From: Limnoperna fortunei
Lineage: Eukaryota > Mollusca > Bivalvia > Mytilida > Modiolidae
Length of the DNA stretch: 64,000 nucleotides
Direction of reading: 5' to 3'
Assembly: GCA_944474755.1 (NCBI GenBank)
Contig: OX104114.1
Coordinates: 48,859,070 to 48,923,069, forward strand
The notes under the pieces are model-generated. The model did not search any database, was not told the origin of the DNA, and saw only the letters and a list, made by a program, of their open reading frames with translations. Position numbers and translations under genes: made by a program. This document shows positions 24,701-35,247 of the stretch, in pieces (within the stretch, counting starts at the first letter, position 1; every line of letters starts with the position of its first letter).

Positions 24701-27700
24701 GAATTTCTTAGTATATGGTTACTTTATTTTGCAACTGAAACAATTTTTGCCAATTTCTAATTAGGACAGAGGCCCTATAGTGATCGGTTTGTTTGTCAGT
24801 TCAAAACTAATTGTGTCAGGGCAATATTTTTTTTCTCGTTTGAGGTAGGCTTTTGGTATTTGGTATGTGGGTAGGTAATTTTAAGGCAGTGTGTTGCATG
24901 CCCAAGTTGATGACCCTTGATCTTAAACTTTAACCTTTAGGTTGCATTATTGCTCTCTGAATGACAAATTTGTGTCTGGGCTGTAACTTTTTCCTCTTTG
25001 AGGTAGGCTTTTAATTTTAGCATGTGACAGATCATTTCAAGTCAACATGTGTCATACCAAGTGATCTTTGGTCTTAAACTTTTACCTCAACTTCAAGGTC
25101 ACATTACTTTCTGAATGATCAATTCATGTCTGAGCTTAAACTTTTTAACTCATTTGACCCTAATGATCATGAGCTATTGTCATTTCTTGGTGTACGTAGT
25201 TGTCCTCTAACATCATCGTGGGGCCTCGTGGGACCTGTCTTCGAGTATAACAGATACAGAAAAACCAAACAGACTTTCCGTATCCAGTATCTTCTAGACT
25301 CTCTATTGAGTCAAAGTTATATGACGATGACCTTGTAAGAGCTGTTGCCCCTAAATCATTGAAGTTGATGATTTTTGCAAAAGTTTTTAGAACTAGAGAT
25401 AAAGTTAGCAATGCTCAATTTTTCAGCTCGTCAGAGCTTCAAAAATGAGTTTAGGGTCAAGATTATTTTATCAACTGTTTAGGAGTTATTCCCCATGAAC
25501 ATATTTTAATTTATTTTTAAAAATCCTCTAAAACCACTGAAATGTCAGCTTTGTGCTTTGAAACGTTGCACATATCATCTTTATGATGTCATCTACCAAA
25601 ATTGCACAAGCTATGACAATTGACCAACCAACATGGTTGCCTTGGCTAAAAATATAAAAATAGAACAGGAGTTCAGATATAGTTTTTGGCATAAAGTTCA
25701 AAAGTATAACAGATACAGAAAGTCTGAAGTGATCCTTCTTCCTCAGCATCAAAAGCTATACAAGACTCTCCATTGAGTTGAAGTTGTTTGATGATGTCTT
25801 ATAGGAGTTATTACCCTAAATTATCAAATTGTCTTTTTTTGTCATTTTTCCTTAATATTTTTACAACCATAAGAGCTAGAGAAATCTTTTCCATAAAGAA
25901 TTATTCAGCTCATCAAGATCTGCAAAATGATTATTTTTGAGTGTTGGACAACTCCTTATAGGAGTTATTCTCCTTAAAATGTCATAATTAATGATTTGTG
26001 CAGAAATGTTAGACAATTCCTAATATTAAAGAAAAGCTCGATAAAAAAGAAGAATTGCATATTTGTTCAATTGGTTTCAGGTTTAGGTGAGCGATCTAGG
26101 CTCTTAGGAGCCTCTAGTTTTTTAGCTCACCTGACCCAATGGGTCAGTGTGAGCTATTCTCATCACTTTGCATCCGTCATCGTCGTCTTCGTTGTCGTCG
26201 GCCGTAAACTTTTCACGTTTCAATCTTTTTCTCCAAAAACCCTTGGCCAATTGGAACCAAACTTGGCAGGAATGTTTATTGCCAGAGCCATTAATGCGTT
26301 CTGATTGGCTGAATTTCAAAAATCTTCTTCTCATAAACTGCATGGCAGATTGATTTGAAATTTTGCAGAAATGTACCTTAGATGGTCCTCTACAAAGTTT
26401 TAGTTTTTTGTGCCGATCCAAAATCCAAGATGGCCACCATCGCAGGACATAGTTTAACATAGGATCCTATGGGAAAAACATACAAACAACCTCTTCTCTG
26501 AAACTGTTCCACACAATGAAGCCAAATTAATAAGGAAATGAAGGTTGGATAATTATCTTATTATTTTGGGTTTTTCGAGCCAATTCCAAATTCAACATGG
26601 CTACCAGGGCCATTCATGCGTTCTGATTGGCTGAAATTCAAAAATCTTCTTCTCATAAACTGCTTGGCAGATTGATTTGAAATATTGCAGAAATGTACCT
26701 TAGGTGGTCCTTTACAAAGTTTGAGTTTTTTGTGCCGATCCAAAATCCAAGATGACGACCATCGCAGGACATAGTTTAACATAGGACCCTATGAGAAAAA
26801 CATAATAAGAATGTAGGCACAGCCTAAATGTGAGCAGCGCACATTGTTCATGTCGTTACTTCAGAGCCCCCTAACAGTGCCTCTACATTCGATTGATGAT
26901 GTGACATCTTATCTAATGTGTTGGTGACGTCACAAACTCAATTTCAAATACAGCGTTTCACATTAAAAAAATTGTCTGGCATTTTTGTAGTAATTTAAAA
27001 AATGAACATTTTAATTTTATGGATGACAAAATTATTTTTGTCTACTTTTATATTATATATTTTTTCATTTGTCTACAATATTTTCTTCGGATAGCTCAGC
27101 TACCATCTGAAATGGATTTGTTCATATGGATGATGTGACTTTTTTTTACACACACGCATGTAACCGTATAGCTCGCATCTGCGATGCTCGCTATAAACAA
27201 CTTCTTCTCTGAAACTGTTCCACACAATGAAGCCAAATTAATAAGGAAATGAAGGTTGGATAATTATCTTATTATTTTGGGGTTTTCGAGCCAATTCCAA
27301 ATTCAACATGGCTTCCAGGGCCATTCATGCATTCTGATTGGCTGAAATTCAAAAATCTTCTTCTCATAAACTGCTTGGCAGATTGATTTGAAATATTGCA
27401 GAAATGTACCCTAGGTGGTCCTTTACAAAGTTTGAGTTTTTTGTGCTGATCCAAAATCCAAGATGGCGACCATCACAGGACATAGTTTAACATATGGGAA
27501 AAACATACAAACAACTTCTTCTCTGAAACTGTTCCACACAATGAAGCCAAATTAATAAGGAAATGAAGGTTGGATAATTATCTTATTGTTTTGGGTTTTT
27601 CGAGCCAATTGCAAATTCAACATGGCTTCCATGGCCATTAATACATTCTGATTGGCTGAAATTCAAAAATCTTCTTCTCATAAACTGCTTGGCAGATTGA

Positions 27701-30700
27701 TTTGAAATATTGCAGAAATGTACCCTAGGTGGTCCTTTACAAAGTTTGAGTTTTTTGTGCTGATCCAAAATCCAAGATGGCTACCACAGTGTGGGAAACG
27801 GCCACTAGCCAACTCGCCGAAATCGAGTTGAGAAGAATTTTGGCAAGTTAAGTTCATCTGCAACTCACCAGTTTGGCGAGCTGAAATTTTGAGTTCAAGA
27901 AAAATTTACAAGTCATGCTTTCCAAATGATAAATGTATCTTAAGAGAGCGTGTTCAGTGTATTTTCAATGTTAATTCAAGAATCTTTTAATTTAAAGATC
28001 TTTATTTACTCTGTGTAAATGTTAAATGGTGTTGGCTGTTGTTGACAAACATACTTTCCAACTATGGCTAGTAGATTATTAATTCGGCAAGTACTATTAT
28101 TTTGGTACTAGCCAGAATAGGGAGCTGAACAAAAATTTAGTTGAACATAGGATCCTATGGGAAAAACATACAAACAACTTCTCCGAAACTGTTCCACATA
28201 ATGAAGCCAAATTATGAAGAAATGATTAATGGATATTTATCATATTATTTTGAGTTTTTTGAGCCAATTGCAAATTGAACATGTCTTCCAGGGCAACTAA
28301 TGCGTTCTGATTGGCTGAATTTTCAAAAATCTTCTTTTTACAAACCGCTTTGCAGATTGATTTGAAATATTGCACAAATGTACCTTAGATGGTCCTCTAC
28401 AAAATTTGAGTTTTTTGTGGCGATCCAAATTCCATGATGGCCACCACGGTGGAATACAGCTTAAAATAGGTCCCCATGGGAAAACCATACAAACAGCTTT
28501 TTCTCTGAAACTCAGTTCCACACAATTTAACCAAATAATGCAGAAGTGAATCTTAGATAGTAATCTTATTATTTTAAGTATGTTTCGACCGGATAGGAAA
28601 TTTAACATGGCTGCCAGAGCTGCAGATGCGTTCTGACTGGCTGAGATTTCAAAATTTGTTTTCTCACAAACTGCTTGGCAGATTTTAGGATATGTGATAT
28701 TGTATGGTCCTCTACCAATTTTGAGTTTTTTGTTTCGATTCAAAATAGAAGATTGCTGCCACCATGGAACATCACTTAACATACTAATATGAATAAACAT
28801 AAAAACTGCTTCTTCTCAGAAACTCTCCTACTGCTGATTGTAAATTCAACATGGCAACATTCATAGAAACAGCATCTTCACATAAACTCTTTAGCATTTA
28901 ATATCAAAATTTGCAAGAAAAGTCTTGTCTTTAAAAGTTTTTTTGTCAGGTGACTGATACAGGCTCTTAAGAGCCTCTAGTCTTTTGATGTATTCTTTTG
29001 ATATTTGGCATGTTGATAGATCTTTTCAAGGTCATGTACCATGGTTGGTGTCCATGAACTTTGACCTGAAGATCCCATTATTGTTTTTAGCTCACCTGAC
29101 CCAAAGGGTCATGTGAGCTATTGTTATCACTTTGCGTCCGTCGGCGGCGTCGGCGGCGTCTGTTAACTTTTTACATTTTAATCTTCTTCTCTGAAACCAC
29201 TTGGCCAATTGAAACCAAACTTGGCCATAATGTTCATTGGATGGACCTTTACAAAGTTTGTTTTTTATTTTGATTGGTAAACCAATATGGCCGCCACCTC
29301 AAGACTTAGTTTAACATAGGACCCTATGGGAAAAAAGTTAAAAAGGGCTTCTTCTCTGAAACCGTTTAACCAATCAAAACAAAACTTACTAGCAATATTG
29401 TTTGGATGGTCCTCTATAAAGTTTGTGTTTTTGATGGGAATTGGAAATTCAAAATGGCCGCCACTGCAGGACTTAGTTTAACATAGAACCCTATGGGAAA
29501 AAGTTTTAAAAGGCTTCTTCTCTGAAACCGGTAAATCAATGGAAACAAAAACTTACTAGCAATATTGTTTGGATGGTCCTCTATAAAGTTTGTGTTTTTT
29601 ATGGCAATTGGAAATTCAAAATGGCCGCTACCGCAGGACTTAGTTTAACATAGGACCCTATGGGAAAAAGTTTTTAAAGGCTGCTTCTCTGAAACCGGTT
29701 AATCAATAGAAACAAAAACTTACTAGCAATATTGTTTGGATGGTCCTCTATAAAGTTTATGTTTTTTATGGTAATTGGAAATTCAAAATGGCCGCTACCG
29801 CAGGACTTAGTTTAACATAGGACCCTATGGGAAAAAGTTTTTAAAGGCTTCTTCTCTGAAACAGGTTAATCAATGGAAACAAAATCTTACTAGCAATATT
29901 GTTTGGATGGTCCTTTATAAAGTTTATGTTTTTTATGGCAATTGGAAATTCAAAATGGCCACCACGGCGCAGGACTTAGTTTAACATAGGACCCTATGGG
30001 CAAATAAAAAAAATCTTCTCTATACAACCGGTTAACCAATGAAACAAAGCTTTCTAGTAATATTGTTTGGATGGTCCTATTTAAAGTTTATTAAAAATTA
30101 CAGGACTTAGTTTAAAATCAGGGAAATGCCATCTTCATTGCCTATAAAATCAGGTGAGCGATACAGGCTCTAAAGAGCCTCTGGTTTTGAATGACCAACT
30201 CGTGTACAGACATATGTTCTTACAATTTTCGAATCACAACCTATCAGAAATATATACCATCTCACTGATCTAGTTGTAAATGATGAGTCCAATCAATCAG
30301 ATCTTTCACTGTCCATCAGTTGACAAACTGACTTCTAGGGGATTGATCTGATTGCAGATCAGTGTTATATTTTCATACACTGGACAAGATCATTTAAGTA
30401 TTTTGCATAATTCCAATTCAATTTTTTTAAAGTAACTCAATTAATTTATAATAGTGTATTTAGACTACCACACTATTAAGAAAGTTTAATTTATCATTTT
30501 CTCTATATTTGATAGAAAGCCAGACCAAGAGTTAGAGGATTATATGACAGTTTTATAACTGGAGGTAGGTATTGGTCTTAAGATGCACACACATTTTCAT
30601 CGTCTTTAACAGTGTCAATGAATGGGTACTTATTGAATATTGTTAATGCTTCTAGAAAATTCTTTTTTAGCATTTAGCATGTTGAACTATATCTAATTTA

Positions 30701-33700
30701 TTTTGGCTTTAACTAAAGCATCAAGAATTAGTCAACTACTGTGCAGAGTTAAAATAAAAGAATATTTTGATACAAATGCAGAATTTGTTATTTCAGTTGA
30801 GTTCTTCATAAAGATGACTGCAGTAAGGTTTTTTTTAAATACTTTCTTTAATTGTTACTTGACAAGAATTTTCAGTTTTCCTGCTGATGGTCAGAGTTTC
30901 TGATAATTACTCTGTCTTCTCTACTCAAATAATTTTGCAATCTTTTATGGTTAGAGAGAGATGGGAAAGATAGAGATCCACCGAAAAAAGGTCACACAAT
31001 TTATGTTAATGGTAATGGTATAACAGAAGAAATCCTCAGGAAAGCCTTCGCAGACATTGGTAGTATATCCCATATCACTATGGAGAAAGATAAAAAGTAG
31101 GTAAACTACAAATTTATTTTAACAGCTGACCAGGCATTAATAAGTCAGCTGTTTCAAAATTTTGGATGATTAGAATTCATTTTCATGTGACAACAATATA
31201 AGTTTTAGAAGTCATTGCCCCTGATCCCTGGGTAATCCATAAATGAATTGTTACTATCTTTAATCAATGTTCTATAAAAAAACTCTCAGTGTACTTTTGT
31301 AATCTTTATCTATGGGAGGTACACAGTGGACTTTGATTTGTGAATTGTGTTTTTTGACATTTCCTTGGTGTTAGTTATTTATGATGAAAAGTGGGGGTAT
31401 TAATTTACCCTTGTCTGTACATGGGCCTGGATTGTCCATCTTCTCCTACAGTTTGAGGGCTACAACATATATATTTTGCAGAATTTTTGTATATATAATG
31501 AAGGTGTGCAGGGCTAAAATGATTTTCATTAAATTTGAGATAGTTGGACTTAAATAGTTTGTAGGTTGCATGCCGTATAAGGGTACATGTTTTGTACTGC
31601 TATCTACTTGAACAGCTTTGAAGCTACAGCATATATATTTCCAGTTTATATACTCTGTAGCATATATATTTTCAATCAGTTTGCAGACCAGATAACTGAT
31701 ATAGAGGTACACAGCTATCTTCTCTTTCATCTTTGACAGTACAGTTTGTATATTTGGTAGGATATTTGAACACATAATGGAGGTGTGCAAGGCCAGAGGA
31801 TTTTGATTTTTTTTTTAATGTTTATCAAAACTTCAGATAGTTGGATATTGTTAAATGTCTTGTCCTGCTGTCTATTCCTTCATTTTTAGAGCTACAACAT
31901 TTGAAATTAATAATAGCATGTTTGTACAAATAATGATGCAGGACCAAAGGATTATTTTCATAAAGTTCATAAAATTAGATAGTTGGAATTGGTCAGTTTG
32001 CTGGTAAAATTGCAGACCATATAGGGGTACATGTCTTGTCTTGGCTATTCTCTCCCTCATTTTTACAGCATTTATAATTGATAGCATGTTTGTACACATA
32101 ATTGTTATATGCCTGTATTATAGTAACACATGAACCATTTATGATATATTGTTTTACTTTTGGGATGTAGCATTTGTCTTGTATTTTTAGTGTGTGAAAT
32201 TACATTATGTCCCCCCCCCCCCCACTTGGTGGGGAGACCATACTGTTTTGTCCTGTCCATCACAAAGTTATTCCGCTCTACTCCTCTAAACTACTCAACC
32301 AAACTTCATGGAACTTAATATGTAACAAGACTACCAGATTTAGTTGTGCATATTACCTGGAAATTGTGTTCCACAAAAAATTGTGGAAGTTATGACCCTT
32401 TGAACTTAGAATTTTCTAAAAATTCCTCATAAATCATGGTTTGTGCTCAGCTCTTCTGAAACTGCTAAACCAAATTTTATGAAACTTGGTACATAGCAAG
32501 TACACCATGTGTGGTTGTGCATATTACCATTAAATTTCTATCCTCAAAATGGCCCTTTTAACTTAGAATTTTCCAAAAATTCCTTTTAAACCATGGTTTC
32601 CCCTCAAATCCTCTGAAACTACTGCACCAAATGTTACAAAACTTGGTATGTAGCAAGTACACTATATTTAGTTGTGCTTATAACAAGGAAATGTTTATCC
32701 TTTGGGTCAAATATGGGGAACGGGGGAGACATCTTTTTTGTATGAAAAAATAACTTTAATTTATGTTGTATGTTCAGTTTTGGGAGTTTAACTTAATATT
32801 GATTTTTAGATTTTAGGAGTTTGACATTTGTATTGTATTTTTTAGTTTTGGTGTTTCATTATTATTTGTGCTGCATTTTTAGTTTTTGGTTTTGGTTTTG
32901 GAATTTTTTGTTTGACCTTAAGCAATCTGGTTGTAACATTTGTGTTGTTTGGTAAACTTTCTGGTTTTGTCATTGTATTGCATTTGGGGATTGTGACTTT
33001 TCTTACATTATTTGGAATTAAAGTAGAGTTACATTTTTGTTGTGTTTTTAGCATTTATATTATTTTAGTTTTAGTGTTTGACATTTGTTTTTTTAGTGTT
33101 GAGGTTATGACCAGCTTCCCTATCCAAGGATTATGATCCACTTTTCTGAACTTCATGTCCTTGTCAGTGATGACTGTGGTCACAATTTATATTGATTACA
33201 CATGTAGCTGGAGTCAGCTTGTTTTATATGTGCACATGTCTATTTGTGTAATTACATTTTTGCTAGTATATAACGTAGTAGATTTATCATTAAATGGAGT
33301 TTAGAAACTGTGGAGTACCAATAAGGTGACTTTTTGCAATACTTGTGTTTTATCTTAACAAATACAATGTCTTTAGGGATTTGGAGTCCATGTAAACATA
33401 CCTGTCCTATCAATTACTGTTTTAGTGATGTTATTCTAGTTTCCTAACCGGTGGCACCTATTTTTGCACTATGATAGTTTCTAAAATTTTGACAAACTGG
33501 ACATGACTGAAAATAATACTACAGATGGCACTTTGTGGAAATTACCAATATAGAGCTTTATCTGGCAATGGTGAAGACGAAATTGTCTGATCATAACCCT
33601 TGCGTAGCAAGATCGAATGATGTTTTGTTGATTTTTTTGGCAGTGAGGTTGTTACTTTTTATTTAGTGACAATAATTTTTCTTATTTTTAATTTACAGCC

Positions 33701-35187
33701 TTATAGTATTTTGAACATTTATGTTGTATTTTCAGTGTTGGGTTTGTGACATTTGAGTCAATGGATGCATCTGACAAAGCTATTGCAGGGGTGAGTGATG
33801 CCAGTTTTTTTTTAAGAATTACATCAAGTAATTTTTGTAGAAATTTATGTTAAAAATTTGTATTGTTTGCAATTTCTAGCTTTCAAAGTTATTTGGCAAT
33901 ACATTTCCAGACTTAAATTTTTAAAATATTGTTTTTGTTAAAGGTAAATGGGGCCCTTATTGAAGGTGTCCAGTTACGAGTCAGTATGGCAAGAAGACAG
34001 CCTACATTTGATCCTCAGTCTAACGATCAACCATCAACTGCCTCATGGTCTGCAATAGGTAATGTATCACATTTAAATATTAGACTTTGACCTTTTTAAA
34101 TGTGCATTCATACACAATTAGATGTTTTTCAATCTGTGATAGAAGTCCTGCATACTACATGTCTAAGTGAAATTATGTGTTCACCTTTCACAATTTAATA
34201 ATTCATTATCTGTTGCAAAACAACTGAGAAAATGTTGTACTATAAACTACATTATATTCATCAGATACCAATGGTAGGTACTATCTATCTAACACTAATT
34301 TTCATGGTTTTAGAAGATACTAGCTATCAAACTAGCTATATTGAGGATTTACAAACTCTTATATACATTGGGTGTTTAATTTACCAGAAGTTTATTTTGT
34401 TTAACCTTGTATACTTAGTATTTTGTCCTATAAAATAAAAATCAGCAAAATTAAAGTAAGATGATGACATCTTAAGATATTGGTGGAATTATTCTGCGAA
34501 AAAAATCATGGAAGTAGTACTTGCTTAGTTAAAGGCTAAGCAAGTACTACCTCCATGATTGCAAGTACACATGTACTACTTCCGTGATTTTTTTCACAGA
34601 ATAATTCCATATCTTAAGATGTCATCATCTTACTTTAATCAATATGTATCTTAATGTCTTCAGATTTTATATAAAAAAAGACAACACTTAAACTGAACAA
34701 TTCTGATTGAGTACAGATTATGTTACAAGCGTATTCAAGGAAGAATAACTTTATGTTAGTAGAATAGATATATCAAAACATTGCTCTTTGTTCTTTATTT
34801 CTGATATTTGTAAATAAATTTGTTTTCAAAGATGACGGGTTGCTGCAGGTACAATTAAAAAGTATAAAATTAAATGCAATATTAATAATAAACCGTCATT
34901 TAAGTTACAGATGTTGTGCCTATATGTGGCCACTATGAAGACCATGAAAAGAAAACGTTTTTTCTCTCTCATATGCTAAACAAGTAAAACCCCAATATTT
35001 AAAGGTAGTAGTGCAGACAAGAATTTTAATTTAGCAAACTTCAAGAAACAACTTAAACAGTGTGTTTGCCTTGTAGAGATAATAGTGAGTTCTTTTTTTC
35101 TTTACAGCGGCAAGTTCTTCCCAGAAAGGTAACCATAGAGACCAAAGAAATGTTATTAATTATGAAGATGAGGATCTGTTTGGATAA
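9767..35187 (+). CDS. NELFE: Negative elongation factor E (complete, ten coding exons)
   Basis: The exons join in phase: 9767-9847, 21452-21524, 21968-22026, 22239-22307, 22876-22947, 30516-30564, 30955-31096, 33736-33790, 33944-34058 and 35108-35187. The total is 795 nt, or 264 aa. A TAA sits immediately before the ATG in frame. The N-terminus (LTEEEEILKQKYAKLRKKKK then ALLA) matches the NELF-E leucine-rich start that binds NELF-B. Residues 52-71 carry QQAKKLLKSG. An RRM spans about 147-220, with RNP2 IYVNGN (150-155) and RNP1 VGFVTF (183-188). The C-terminus (KGNHRDQRNVINYEDED) matches the family tail. NELF holds Pol II paused near promoters in the nucleus. The human protein is 380 aa; here the long Arg-Asp repeat is reduced to ERDGKDRD (135-142). 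Introns 1 (11.6 kb) and 5 (7.6 kb) are full of mobile elements. Confidence 0.96.
9960..11844 (-). mobile_element. MULE DNA transposon (1885 bp) with 9-bp target duplication
   Basis: Both ends are flanked by GTTTTACCG (9951-9959 and 11845-11853), a 9-bp duplication typical of Mutator-like elements. The terminal inverted repeats share GTCAAGTCxCCCCCAAGACAA and continue with tandem CAAGTCGCCC-type subrepeats for about 100 bases. The interior carries a minus-strand transposase (next entry). The element sits in NELFE intron 1, opposite in sense to NELFE. A short internally deleted relative is at 19329-19568. Confidence 0.92.
10285..11473 (-). pseudogene. MULE transposase with N-terminal PHD-like finger, frameshifted
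   Basis: Three consecutive minus-strand frames make one broken transposase. Frame 11473-11183 (96 aa) holds a PHD-like Cys/His pattern: CIVC, CLTCHRKQH, RCC and FYCHEC. Frame 11186-10485 (233 aa) overlaps it by ATGA and carries LFIDGTF (first catalytic Asp), then VADFEDG and the GCAFHW block typical of MULE domains. Frame 10623-10285 (112 aa) takes over near 10610 and carries TNNDVEGWHHRIN, with the catalytic Glu. So D, D and E are all present, but two frame breaks make it inactive as read. MULE transposases cut and paste DNA in the nucleus. The PHD-like finger in front is notable. Confidence 0.88.
11854..12052. other. Non-coding NELFE intron 1 sequence
   Basis: AT-rich intron sequence between the MULE and the tandem duplication. 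I see no feature in it. Confidence 0.5.
12351..12700. repeat. 175-bp internal tandem duplication
   Basis: TTATTTGTTTGTGATTA starts at 12351 and again at 12526. Both units end in TTATTGGTTGCAGG. They contain CCTTTCCCCACAT and AAGTGTGTGACATGTA. The pair is repeated at 13916-14265 in the second large copy. Confidence 0.85.
12698..12785. repeat. Tandem CAAAACGCCCC motif cluster
   Basis: Five short units occur: TCAAAACGCCCC, TCAAAATGCCCC, CCAAAACGC, CCAAAACACCCC and CCAAAACGCTCCC. The layout is like the subrepeated termini of the MULE at 9960. It recurs at 14263-14350. An inverted GGGGCATTTTGACC lies at 20523-20536, so this could be one terminus of another element; no target duplication was found. 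Confidence 0.45.
13241..13506 (+). mobile_element. tRNA-derived SINE, full length (copy in first duplicate)
   Basis: The head has a Pol III A box (TGGCCGAGTGG) and a B-box-like GGGTTTGATTC. The body includes GACAAGGATTGCCAGTTTTCC. The tail reads AATAAAAACTGGACACCATG then ATATAGCTGAAAAATATGC and (CAAA)n. AATCAAATA flanks both sides as a target duplication. Confidence 0.9.
13618..15177. repeat. Second copy of the 1565-bp tandem duplication
   Basis: The same content in the same order as 12053-13617, ending at the shared ATATATATACAAC; unique sequence (ATTTTAAAAAAG) follows. The duplicated open frames (69 and 84 codons) are not genes; they move with the repeat. Confidence 0.92.
14806..15071 (+). 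mobile_element. tRNA-derived SINE, full length (copy in second duplicate)
   Basis: Identical by eye to the SINE at 13241-13506. It was copied with the surrounding 1565-bp duplication and is not a separate insertion, since the same AATCAAATA flanks are present. Confidence 0.9.
15178..15819. other. NELFE intron 1 sequence with a coding-like remnant
   Basis: AT-rich sequence, then a plus-strand stretch at about 15675-15824 open for some 50 codons (VCRLCKDQYWLEQE, ending before TAG). The Cys-x2-Cys and acidic/proline composition look protein-like. It could be the end of a degraded transposon protein, but I do not recognise it. Confidence 0.3.
15820..16697. repeat. 439-bp perfect-looking tandem duplication
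   Basis: Copy one is 15820-16258 and copy two 16259-16697, both starting TATAGTCAAGCAAGAAG and ending CCTACTTGGC. I saw no difference between them, so the duplication is very recent or an assembly artefact. Confidence 0.93.
16705..17830. repeat. Array of about 13 units of 84-88 bp
   Basis: The unit is about GTCACTACACCCCTGAAACT, then TTAGTCCTAAATCTTATAA, TCTAGGTCAGAAGAGCAGTC, and AATAAAAATGAATTGTCCCTC. CACCCCTGAA recurs about 13 times between 16718 and 17750. Units fall into sub-types (AAACTTATTCC versus AATCTTAGTCC, and with or without an extra ATA), suggesting higher-order copying. The last unit is diverged. The 134-codon minus-strand frame is just the repeat read through. Confidence 0.95.
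18381..18558. repeat. 89-bp tandem duplication
   Basis: TACATGTCTGAATTGCTATG begins at 18381 and again at 18470. Both copies end in CCCTTTGTTCAC. No differences were seen. Confidence 0.9.
19329..19568. mobile_element. 240-bp MITE related to the MULE at 9960
   Basis: The left end carries GTCAAGTCAGACCC then ACGACAACTCGCCC. The inverted right end carries GGACAAGTCACCCC then CTAAGACAACTCACCC, matching the termini of the 1885-bp MULE. The flanks AGCAAAGAG (19320-19328) and AGCAAAGAT (19569-19577) form a 9-bp target duplication with one mismatch. It has no coding region, so it would need a transposase from elsewhere. Confidence 0.88.
22721..22798. repeat. 39-bp tandem duplication
   Basis: AAGTTTTGTATTTACTGG then TACTATTCTCAAGGGAACTT occurs twice with an offset of 39 bases, in NELFE intron 4. 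Confidence 0.85.
23037..23262 (+). mobile_element. Diverged tRNA-derived SINE
   Basis: The same family as 13241-13506: GGTCTGTCAACACTGAGG, a B box GGTTTGATTC, GATTTCCAGTTTTCCTACC, GGACGCCATTATAGCTGAG and a CAAACAAAC tail. The A box is degraded (GGCTGAATAG), so it is an older copy. It lies in NELFE intron 5. Confidence 0.85.
23997..24080. mobile_element. Short hairpin element
   Basis: GTTTTAATAGATTCAAATATT and its inverse AATTTTTGAGTCTATTAAAAC flank a centre GACGCCAAAGGCG. It may be the terminus of a larger old element, since diverged repeats of 'GTAGTCAATATTG' follow to 24450. Confidence 0.5.
25146..26117 (+). mobile_element. Helitron2/Helentron-like non-autonomous element, first copy
   Basis: The 5' end is a degraded hairpin (TAACTCATTTGACCC ... 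CATGAGCTAT). The 3' end reads TAGGTGAGCGATC, then the palindrome AGGCTCTTAGGAGCCT, then CTAG followed by T. The interior has units with AGGAGTTATTCCC. There is no protein. It is the oldest of the three copies by hairpin decay. Confidence 0.65.
26123..28980 (+). mobile_element. Helitron2/Helentron-like non-autonomous element, second copy
   Basis: The 5' hairpin TAGCTCACCTGACCC/GGGTCAGTGTGAGCTA is nearly perfect. The 3' end is AGGCTCTTAAGAGCCT followed by CTAG|T. The core has about six tandem units of roughly 310 bp carrying ATTCTGATTGGCTGAA, CAGATTGATTTGAAAT and AGTTTAACATAGGATCCTAT. Two foreign pieces interrupt units, at about 26810-27195 and 27790-28140. It starts five T residues after the first copy ends. 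Confidence 0.75.
29088..30184 (+). mobile_element. Helitron2/Helentron-like non-autonomous element, third copy
   Basis: The 5' hairpin is TAGCTCACCTGACCCAAAGG, then GTCATGTGAGCTA. A (GTCGGCG)n-like stretch follows, then five to six tandem units of about 160 bp with TACTAGCAATATTGTTTGGA and TTTAACATAGGACCCTATGG. The 3' end is TCAGGTGAGCGATACAGGCT, then CTAAAGAGCCT and CTGG|T. The inner edges TCACCTGA and TCAGGTGA are inverse to each other. Confidence 0.75.
31440..32110. repeat. Diverged tandem repeat in NELFE intron 7
   Basis: Units of roughly 170-250 bp share AGCTACAACATATATATTT, AATGAAGGTGTGCAGGGC, GATTTTCATAAA and ATAAGGGTACATGTTTTG. Minus-strand open frames here are repeat read-through. 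Confidence 0.65.
32200..32740 (+). repeat. Hairpin-headed repeat with about 120-150-bp internal units
   Basis: It starts ATGTCCCCCC with CCCCCACTTGGTGGGGAGAC, a small hairpin, and ends GGGGAACGGGGGAGACAT. Internal units repeat TCCTCTxAAACTACTCxACCAA and AACTTxGTATGTAxCAAG. The layout (5' hairpin, internal units) is like the Helitron-like elements in intron 5. Confidence 0.65.
34455..34634. mobile_element. 180-bp MITE with TTAA target duplication
   Basis: The element is nearly one inverted repeat. AGTAAGATGATGACATCTTA, then AGATAT is exactly inverted at the right end, and similarity extends past 60 bases per arm. TTAA borders both ends (34451-34454, 34635-34638), as for piggyBac-type insertions. 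It lies in NELFE intron 9. Confidence 0.8.
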
Positions 35188-35247
35188 TTTTGTTGTATCA
35201 TGGATATATTTGATTGATCTGTATTTAATTGGTTAATCTTTCTAATT

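Larger units (their letters stand above)
24765..30360. repeat. Older host repeat carrying three nested insertions
   Basis: A family beginning GAGGCCCTATAGTGATCGGTTT (also at 37838-38280) runs 24765-25145. It resumes at 28981-29087 and again from 30185. It has internal units with GAGGTAGGCTTTTxATxTTxGCATG and CTTTCTGAATGAC. Reading across the gaps restores the unit, which defines the edges of the inserted elements. Confidence 0.7.

Noticed and set aside
26122..28800. Several minus-strand frames sharing HKKLKLCKGP and HFCNISNQSA
   Set aside because: They are read from the tandem core of a Helitron-like element; shared protein phrases follow the DNA unit.
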